DNA from: Candida dubliniensis CD36
Taxonomy: Eukaryota; Ascomycota; Pichiomycetes; Serinales; Debaryomycetaceae
Length of the DNA: 64,000 nt
Reading direction: 5' to 3'
Assembly (NCBI RefSeq): GCF_000026945.1
Contig: NC_012862.1
Span: 124,001 to 188,000 of the forward strand
The notes under the pieces are model-generated. The model saw only the letters and a list, made by a program, of their open reading frames with translations, did no database searches and was not told the DNA's origin. Positions 57,679 through 64,000 of this stretch are shown piece by piece (position 1 is the stretch's first letter; the number at the start of each line of letters is the position of its first letter). The position numbers and the translations under genes were made by a program.

Positions 57679-59829
57679 TTACAATTTATTTTCAGAAATT
57701 CTAAATAAATCACACAAATGATCTACAACACCCCAACCGTATCCATTAGCAAATCTTCTCCGAACCACTATGTTATTATGTGCATCAGGAGGTAGATTGA
57801 CCAAGACTTTTCGCCAACCACATGCATTATGATATTTATCAGCTATCTGTTTCTGCTTCTCCAATTTCCATTTACTGTGATATCTTAACAAAACTGATGC
57901 AAACCATTCCACCTTCAGGTGTTTGTTGAGGTTATCTCCTTCTTGAGGAGATTTATTAAATTGATAATATTTGTCATGAAAAATAACATGCAGTCGCAGC
58001 TCAGGGTTTATCAAAAACTCATTGGAAGGAATCGGACATATGAGGGTATTGATTGCAGATTCTATAGCAGACGCTCTTGGTGGAACAACTATAGTTTGAG
58101 AATCCTGAGTTGAGTTAGTTTCGTCTGACTGAAACGAGTGATCTTCTGGTAAGACGTCGTTAAATACATTATAATCGGTACCCCTCACACTAAAATTTTT
58201 GTATTTTCGTTGTCTTTTGGTTAGCTTGTTCTTATGGTTACTGGAATTGTGTTCCAGAAAATTCAAGTTCAAAAATTCCTTATACTTGCTTACAACATGG
58301 TTCCTGTCCACTGTATCCGATGAATCCGTTTGCTTGGAAACATCGGTAGCCTTTGCTGCATCCTGGATGTCCTGAACCATTTGATTTGCCTCTTCGGGAA
58401 CTTCCAGTACAGTATCACGACTACGGTTAACTTGTATTTCATGGTCTGCTTCTTCTAACTCAGGGTGAACATGCATGTGCTTACTCTTTTTCAACTCAGA
58501 GACGTCTCCTAAAGCTTCATAATCTAAGTATAGCAAAGCAGAAGTTCGCAATGGTACTATTCCATCATTCATAGCATTAGCATAAACAACCAATTGTTCA
58601 AATTGGGTCAAGAATTTTTGTAAAGGATCTTCCGGTAGAGTTTCCAAAACAGGTTTGAATGAGTCTCTTTTTTTAGACTCCCCAATGTTTATATCACTCC
58701 ATGCTGGCAATCGTTTCAGTAAGGTTAAATCACGACCAGTCTTACCAAGGGTTCCCATGTCCAACACCCACGATATCAAGAAGTTCATTTCATTCAAAAT
58801 TCCCAAAAATGGTGTGGCCATTCCAATAAAATTAATTGGTTTAATTTTCATTTTCTCAAAATAATCTGGGCCTTTGGTCATTAAAATGTACTTTATAGCA
58901 TATAGCTGGACCACACCTCCTAACGAATGGCCAATAAATGAAATCTTATCATACTGGTAAAGCGAATTCTCAATTAAATCTGTAATGTAGTTAGCAACGT
59001 TAGTCCCCAATTTTTTGACCCCTCTTTCAGTACGTCCAGCATTATACCTATAGCCCCTAACCAAAATATTTTCCTTCACTCTAAGCTCCAATTGATCCTT
59101 GATATATAGCATATCTGCAGTCAAGTTCGAGAAAATTCCGTGTGTAACAATAACTAAATGGACTGGCTTTTTGGGATCTTTTGGTTCGTTCGACCAAATG
59201 TCATCCGTGGTCAATTTGCTTACTTTAAGTTGTGTGTTGTAAATTTGATGGGAATCACTGTTGATTCCATCTATTACTTTGTCCACAATTGCGGGCTTTA
59301 TCCCTTCATTCATATCTGATTTTGTTCCCAAGCTGGTGAGAGTTTGCTGTATTATATTCTGTCCGAGTTTCTTCATCAAATGTAAATCATCTCCTATCAT
59401 AAAATCGTAGACAACTTCTGTTTTCTTAGTGATTACAATTTGTGAAACAACCTCAATCTCCCATTCAAAAATATCGTATCCTTTCTCATCCTGTCCTTTT
59501 AATGAGTTTGAATTTAACAAAAGCGACACATTAAAAGCTTGATTTGGTTTGATTTGATTCTCGAACACAATTTCTGTATTTTTCTCAACATTTTCAGGAT
59601 GGAATGGTTTACGAGGATTATAATTGCACGGTACTACGTGACAGTACAAAATGAAAGGGCCACTCAATAAATGGATTGCTCTGATACTCGACTTTTCAAT
59701 GTTTTTCAAACGGAAATATATACGTTTAATGGTGGGATCTAGCCTTGTATATTCTATGGTGTACCTAGCAACACCCCCAATTCTCAAACTATCCTTATCC
59801 CGGTACCATAATGAAGGATGAGTTGCCAT
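57679..59829 (-). CDS. ROG1: Rog1-like putative lipase (DUF676 serine esterase)
   Basis: 716-residue alpha/beta-hydrolase of the DUF676 family. The catalytic domain begins near residue 228 with HLVIVTHGIFSNLTADM. It has the nucleophile elbow GHSLGG with Ser302, and a likely acid/His side with NDGIVPLRTSALLYLD. The N-terminal about 200 residues contain a beta-rich segment, and a charged linker runs across about 455-590. Homologues are S. cerevisiae Rog1 (685 residues, monoacylglycerol lipase) and its paralogue YDL109C. No signal peptide or clear membrane segment is seen. Name is by family similarity from memory. Confidence 0.72.
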   Translation of the reverse strand: MATHPSLWYRDKDSLRIGGVARYTIEYTRLDPTIKRIYFRLKNIEKSSIRAIHLLSGPFILYCHVVPCNYNPRKPFHPENVEKNTEIVFENQIKPNQAFNVSLLLNSNSLKGQDEKGYDIFEWEIEVVSQIVITKKTEVVYDFMIGDDLHLMKKLGQNIIQQTLTSLGTKSDMNEGIKPAIVDKVIDGINSDSHQIYNTQLKVSKLTTDDIWSNEPKDPKKPVHLVIVTHGIFSNLTADMLYIKDQLELRVKENILVRGYRYNAGRTERGVKKLGTNVANYITDLIENSLYQYDKISFIGHSLGGVVQLYAIKYILMTKGPDYFEKMKIKPINFIGMATPFLGILNEMNFLISWVLDMGTLGKTGRDLTLLKRLPAWSDINIGESKKRDSFKPVLETLPEDPLQKFLTQFEQLVVYANAMNDGIVPLRTSALLYLDYEALGDVSELKKSKHMHVHPELEEADHEIQVNRSRDTVLEVPEEANQMVQDIQDAAKATDVSKQTDSSDTVDRNHVVSKYKEFLNLNFLEHNSSNHKNKLTKRQRKYKNFSVRGTDYNVFNDVLPEDHSFQSDETNSTQDSQTIVVPPRASAIESAINTLICPIPSNEFLINPELRLHVIFHDKYYQFNKSPQEGDNLNKHLKVEWFASVLLRYHSKWKLEKQKQIADKYHNACGWRKVLVNLPPDAHNNIVVRRRFANGYGWGVVDHLCDLFRISENKL

Positions 59830-60194
59830 TGGGATATGTGGGTATGTCTCTGGACTTTGTTAGCTAATGAAAGAAGAAAATGTGGTATTACTAGTTGTGA
59901 AAGATTCACATGTATTTCTTACAGCTTTTGTTTTCATTTTTCTGCTGGTTTTGTACTGTTGGTCTAAGTTTTATTTTGCGGTCCTAGTTTGTAAGGTGGG
60001 GGGGGAGTCAAACGGGATGAGGGGGTGGCCACAAATTATCGCCGAAAAGAGGAGCTTCCATTTGAATTGACTCTTGTTATAGTATATAACATGTGACAAA
60101 GGTGATACATTAAGCATTTCATCTACACACACTAGTGCTACTTACTTCACGAATAATAAACAGTTCAGGATGTTCATTCACTGATACTATCTTG
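59830..60194. other. intergenic region ROG1-AYR1
   Basis: 365 bases, mostly ordinary, with one G-rich stretch at 59995-60028 containing G8, G3 and G5 runs, rare in this AT-rich genome. It is the ROG1 promoter and AYR1 3' end. A 67-codon plus-strand frame here is not supported. Confidence 0.5.
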
Positions 60195-61076
60195 CTAATT
60201 AACTTTCTCTTTCAGATACTTTTCATGTAAGTACTGGAACACACTGTTCAACTTGAACTTGGAAACTAAAGCCGCCTCTACTATAAATCTAGGAATAAAA
60301 GTTAATACGAAACTCAAAAAGGTACTCATTGTGCCACGATAAATGTTCAAAGCACCGTTCAATTTAGCACTTTCAAAGTCAGTTACGACCTTTTTGGCGT
60401 AAACTTCTGCTGGCATTGGTTTGTTTCGAGCAGCCATCTGTCTTCTTTCATTGAAAGCGTCCTTGATACCTGGCACGTTGTAAAGAGAAGACTCTGGTAA
60501 ATCTCTCTTATCTTCAATGTCTGTCTTGACTCCACCTGTCACAATGTTGATGACTTTAACACCAAATGGTTTCATTTCTACTCTCAAAGTTGCCGCATAT
60601 TGATGAATTGCGGCTTTAGAGGCAGAATATATACAAGAAAATGGGAATGGGATAATTCCACTAACAGACCCTGTAAAACCAATGACACCTTGAGCGTTTA
60701 TTATCAATGGAATCAATTCACGAACCGTTCTAATAGCACCAAAGACATTAACTTCAAAACATTGTTTCATCTGCGCATCAGTAACATCAGTGGCAGGGAA
60801 AGTACACGATTGACCAGCATTATTGTATAAAAAGTCCAAATAGTCAGCTCCAGTTTCCGATTCAATAAACTTTTTGGCATTCTTAACACTATCCAAATCA
60901 CTAACATCTAATTTAAAGATGATCACACCATAGTCCTCTTTCAATTTTTGCATTGGTTCCAATCTTCGTGCCCCAGCAAAGACCTTGTATCCTCTTTTAG
61001 CAAACTCAATTGCTGTGGCATAACCGATACCTGATGAGGCACCAGTAACTAATGCAACCTTTTGACGCTCTGACAT
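60195..61076 (-). CDS. AYR1: 1-acyl-dihydroxyacetone-phosphate reductase
   Basis: NADPH-dependent short-chain dehydrogenase of ER and lipid droplets that reduces acyl-DHAP to lysophosphatidic acid. It has 293 residues (S. cerevisiae Ayr1 has 297). The cofactor motif TGASSGIG is at 11-18, and ARRLEPM at 36-42 is shared with Ayr1. NNAGQSCTFPA is at 85-95, and the active site Y150/K154 is in IYSASKAAIHQYA. ITGGV and KPMPAEVYAKK also match Ayr1. A hydrophobic C-terminal segment near 248-272 fits membrane association. A minus-strand TATAAATA lies at 61177-61184, about 100 bases upstream. Confidence 0.9.
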   Translation of the reverse strand: MSERQKVALVTGASSGIGYATAIEFAKRGYKVFAGARRLEPMQKLKEDYGVIIFKLDVSDLDSVKNAKKFIESETGADYLDFLYNNAGQSCTFPATDVTDAQMKQCFEVNVFGAIRTVRELIPLIINAQGVIGFTGSVSGIIPFPFSCIYSASKAAIHQYAATLRVEMKPFGVKVINIVTGGVKTDIEDKRDLPESSLYNVPGIKDAFNERRQMAARNKPMPAEVYAKKVVTDFESAKLNGALNIYRGTMSTFLSFVLTFIPRFIVEAALVSKFKLNSVFQYLHEKYLKEKVN

Positions 61077-62155
61077 GGTTAATATAGGACTATAGTCTCT
61101 GATTTAACAAAATAATCTGGCAATATAGAAAAAAAAAAAAGGAAGGGTGGTGTAAGTGAATGGGTGAATTCTATGATATTTATATGGACAGGGGAAAGAT
61201 TTTTTTACAAGCCATTTTGTTTATGAAATACGGAGAAAAAACAAGGAGGGGCGGATATTGATTATCATTTTCCATATCACTACAGAAAGATTAAGCTTGG
61301 TTTTTTTTCACCAAAAGTTTGTTCTTTATTTTATAATACAAGAAAACCTTAATTGATAAAAATGGTGATGTTTATTTTGTTCACCAGGGCATGTGATATT
61401 TCTAGAGCTACTGAGAGGCTTGGCTAGACTCAATAATTCAACTATTCAATGATTTTAAAACCAAGAAGATAATCAATAACACTCCAATTCAATTCAATCA
61501 TATGGAGTTGTAGATTAGATTACTGTTTTTAAAAAAAATTTAAAGAGATGAACATGATCTGTCGGCCCATCCCTTTTCAATGACAAAACTGAAGCAATAT
61601 AACAGGCAAGCTCAAAATGAGTATTTGATAACTAAGATGGAAATGATTTGATTTTGTTTCAGTTGGTTCATAGTCATATTATATCTGTATTGACTGAGTT
61701 TACAACTGAGATGTATTCAAAAGTATATGGTACGAGAGGTAGTAGAAGATACGGAGTATCAGAATTTGTTTAACCCTACCAGTTATTCGCCTATTTAATT
61801 ACAACTACATAGCTTGCAAGGTTTACAAAAGATACCATTATGTTGATGTTCTGGAAATTAACTGGTGGTTTTTGTGTTAAAACCAGGCTGTTTGTTTTTC
61901 ATTTGTTGCTTAATAAATGCATGGACAAACAAGATAGTCGTAGCCGATGGCTATGAGGTCCACAAGATGATCATTTTCAAAGAGCCATTACTATTAAGCA
62001 TATGCTTACAGTGTGATTGTCGATAGTTTTGGCGTGCGTGAATCAAAAAACGCATACACAGAATGTTGCTTACAAAAGATAGATATTTTCTTGCAACCAA
62101 AATTTCTTGCCTCCATTAAGTTGCATTCTAATTTCCAGTTGGCAAAGTCAGAAAT
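61077..62155. other. 1.1-kb divergent region AYR1 - coiled-coil gene
   Basis: It contains the AYR1 TATA box (61177-61184, minus strand) and A/T runs near 61128 and 61300. AGGGG stress-element cores occur near 61190 and 61246. The frame at 62013-62201 overlaps the next gene in another phase and is not supported. No gene seen. Confidence 0.5.
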
Positions 62156-64000
62156 ATGTCGTCAAATTTCTTTAAGGATACCCAAAATAGTAAGGGAGTG
62201 AGCTTGTTTGGAAGCAATCAATGTCCCGATGGAACTGGTGTGTCTTCTTTTAAAATACAGCCATCGCCTGCCATTGACATTGATAGTTCCTTGGGTTCAG
62301 AGTTTGAGATAGGTTTGAATTTTGGCAAAGATGATTTACAACAGAAATTCCTTGACCTGGCCTGTGAGGTGAAAAATGATGTTGAAAAGTCAGAGATTTC
62401 TTTGGCAACAACTTTTACGGAATCTTCCAAATCAAATGAAACAAGACCTAGTTTGAATTCATGTACTGATGCAAGTATAACTGAGCACGAAATTGGGTTT
62501 GAAAGCAGAAAGTGTTTAAATACTGGTGCTCGTAAAACAAAAACATTGTGTTTGTTTAATCAGCCAAAGTCAAATAAAACAGGAAAGACTGAAAAACTGT
62601 CCTCAACTACAAAGAAGGAAATCAAAAAGCTTTCTACGCCAAGGGTTTTTGACACCATTCAATTAGAAGAGCGAAGCAAAGCTAAGACTAGAAGTGCTCT
62701 GAATGGAGGTGTATCAGAAACTCCGTTAAGGTCACAAATATCTGGCAATTTCCTGGCAGTGTCGTTTTCTGAATTAATTGGACAGGTGGAAGCCACAAAA
62801 TACAATTTGGAAAAGGAATTGGAACTTACTCGGAGAAAGTTGCTGAAGATAGAAGCAGAGAAGCTAGAGAAGGAACAGTATATAAAAAATTTGAGTGATG
62901 TGAATTCTCGAACCAAAAGCCAGGTGGAAGCCTTGTTCAAACATGTGACACAATTGGATTCTGATTTTAATGATTTGAGACATGATAAAGACAAAGCCGA
63001 AAAGAAATACCAAAAAATTAAAGATGACACAAATCGTTATAAAACCAAAGTAGGTGAATTTTTTTCCACTCTTGACGAATTGAAGCAGAGCATGAATTCC
63101 ATAAGAATGCAAATGCAAGTACATTTCAAGGTAAAAGAGTTGGAACTACAACAAAAAGATGTGCAGCTTGATGAGATGTCTGGGTTGTTGTCTGAGGAAA
63201 AAATCAGGTTAGCCGAAATGCAAAAAATATCATTTGACCTGTCGAAATTGGAATCCAAAATATTAGAATTATGCCGGGCTTTGGTGATCGACATATCTGG
63301 CCGCTTTTCCAACGAAATCAAACAAGCTATAGGGTCTGAGAATTTGAACAGCAGTTTAGAAGACAAGTTCGCTTTTGTTGAAAAAGAATTTAAAAATTTC
63401 ATATCGACCTCTATTGCTTCAAAAATAGCTGAATTGGAAGCAGCCATAGTTAATAAAGATCAAAACTTGAGTCTGTTGGTATGTTCTGAGTTTCAAAAAG
63501 CAGCTGCCCTTGAATCTGCAAATCACCTAACTACCAGAGAACAGTTGCTGATACAAATTGAGAACAACATCGGATTAATGCAAAAGAAGATTTTAGATGA
63601 TCAGGAATTGAGACTGGATTATGATCAGAAGCTAGCATTATTAGAGTCGGAAATCACACAATTGGAAAGAGCAAAAGTACAATTAGAAAGTGAGCTTTCT
63701 AGTCATAAAACTTCATCACATGATAGAATATTACATTTGACTGGAAAGCTGAATGAGCTAGAACAAGAATTAGCTACTGCTAGACAAAAAGTTATTGAAT
63801 GTGATTCTACCGCGGAAAAGCTGTTGCATGATCTTTTAAATGTTCAAGAAGAATTAAAATTAAAAAATGCTTTGTTAAATGAAAAAGATGCTGAATTGTG
63901 TGAGTTGCAAAAGAATTTCAAGGTCGAAGTAGCTGCTTTCCAATCAAAAACAAGCAAAGAAAAGAAAGAACACTTACTCATTGTGGAATCTAGAAACTGT
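62156..64000 (+). CDS. large coiled-coil protein, 5' part; Zip1-like start
   Basis: An open frame of 615 codons runs from the ATG at 62156 to the right edge with no stop, so the gene continues beyond the window. The first about 195 residues are not helical and begin MSSNFFKDTQNSKGVSLFG. From about residue 200 the sequence is almost continuous coiled coil rich in Lys, Glu, Leu and Gln. The opening resembles that of S. cerevisiae Zip1 (MSNFFRDSS), the transverse-filament protein of the meiotic synaptonemal complex, which has the same head-then-coiled-coil layout. Coiled coils match many proteins by chance, so spindle-pole, kinetochore or Golgi tethers remain possible. At least eleven in-frame CTG codons (Ser here), unlike PMA1. 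Partial at the 3' end. Confidence 0.8.
   Translation, partial: MSSNFFKDTQNSKGVSLFGSNQCPDGTGVSSFKIQPSPAIDIDSSLGSEFEIGLNFGKDDLQQKFLDLACEVKNDVEKSEISLATTFTESSKSNETRPSLNSCTDASITEHEIGFESRKCLNTGARKTKTLCLFNQPKSNKTGKTEKLSSTTKKEIKKLSTPRVFDTIQLEERSKAKTRSALNGGVSETPLRSQISGNFLAVSFSELIGQVEATKYNLEKELELTRRKLLKIEAEKLEKEQYIKNLSDVNSRTKSQVEALFKHVTQLDSDFNDLRHDKDKAEKKYQKIKDDTNRYKTKVGEFFSTLDELKQSMNSIRMQMQVHFKVKELELQQKDVQLDEMSGLLSEEKIRLAEMQKISFDLSKLESKILELCRALVIDISGRFSNEIKQAIGSENLNSSLEDKFAFVEKEFKNFISTSIASKIAELEAAIVNKDQNLSLLVCSEFQKAAALESANHLTTREQLLIQIENNIGLMQKKILDDQELRLDYDQKLALLESEITQLERAKVQLESELSSHKTSSHDRILHLTGKLNELEQELATARQKVIECDSTAEKLLHDLLNVQEELKLKNALLNEKDAELCELQKNFKVEVAAFQSKTSKEKKEHLLIVESRNC

Overview
The window is nuclear DNA of a budding yeast of the CUG-Ser clade, most probably Candida albicans or a very close relative such as C. 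dubliniensis. Reasons: AT-rich, intron-poor genes with many homopolymer runs; proteins that read as Candida versions of well-known yeast proteins; in-frame CTG codons at positions where the family has serine (clearest in the centromeric histone CSE4, codon 171); and a gene order CHS8-PMA1 and LYS144-ERG4-SCL1-HOS2 that I recall from the C. albicans chromosome 3 gene list. Proteins should be translated with the alternative yeast code (CTG = Ser).

Layout. 0-6 kb: 3' part of a VPS8-like vacuolar sorting gene, then the class I chitin synthase CHS8. 6-12.3 kb: a 6.3-kb stretch with no convincing gene. 12.3-15 kb: PMA1, plasma-membrane proton ATPase. 16.8-29.9 kb: PUF4-type RNA-binding protein, a Lys14-like zinc-cluster regulator, ERG4 (last step of ergosterol synthesis), proteasome subunit SCL1 (reverse), histone deacetylase HOS2, and an ELM1-type kinase. 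29.9-34.2 kb: a second long gene-free stretch. 34.2-46.7 kb: MIH1 (Cdc25-type phosphatase), FOX2 (peroxisomal beta-oxidation, reverse), a GPT2/SCT1 glycerol-phosphate acyltransferase, DNA ligase I (reverse). 47-54 kb: AIM11 and EIS1 (both reverse), then CSE4. 54.4-61 kb: KGD1 (TCA cycle), a ROG1-like lipase and AYR1 (both reverse). 62.2-64 kb: the first 615 codons of a large coiled-coil protein that runs off the window; its first residues resemble the synaptonemal-complex protein Zip1.

These are chromosomal housekeeping genes, each with its own promoter; there are no operons, transposons, CRISPR arrays or tRNA genes that I could support. Loose functional groupings are visible: cell surface (CHS8, PMA1, EIS1), lipid metabolism (ERG4, FOX2, GPT2, AYR1, ROG1), Cdc28/Swe1 control (ELM1, MIH1), and chromosome replication and segregation (LIG1, CSE4, possibly the Zip1-like gene).

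The most useful second-look items are: CTG codons that prove the code from sequence alone; tandem PCNA-binding boxes and a dual start in DNA ligase I; the Zip1-like partial gene; the 6.3-kb gene-free block; CCGAGG motifs on both sides of the FOX2/GPT2 divergent promoter; a GTCACGTGAC palindrome beside an SCB-type element upstream of CSE4; and Pumilio-type sites just 3' of CHS8 and CSE4. Function calls rest on recall of family sequences, not on any search.
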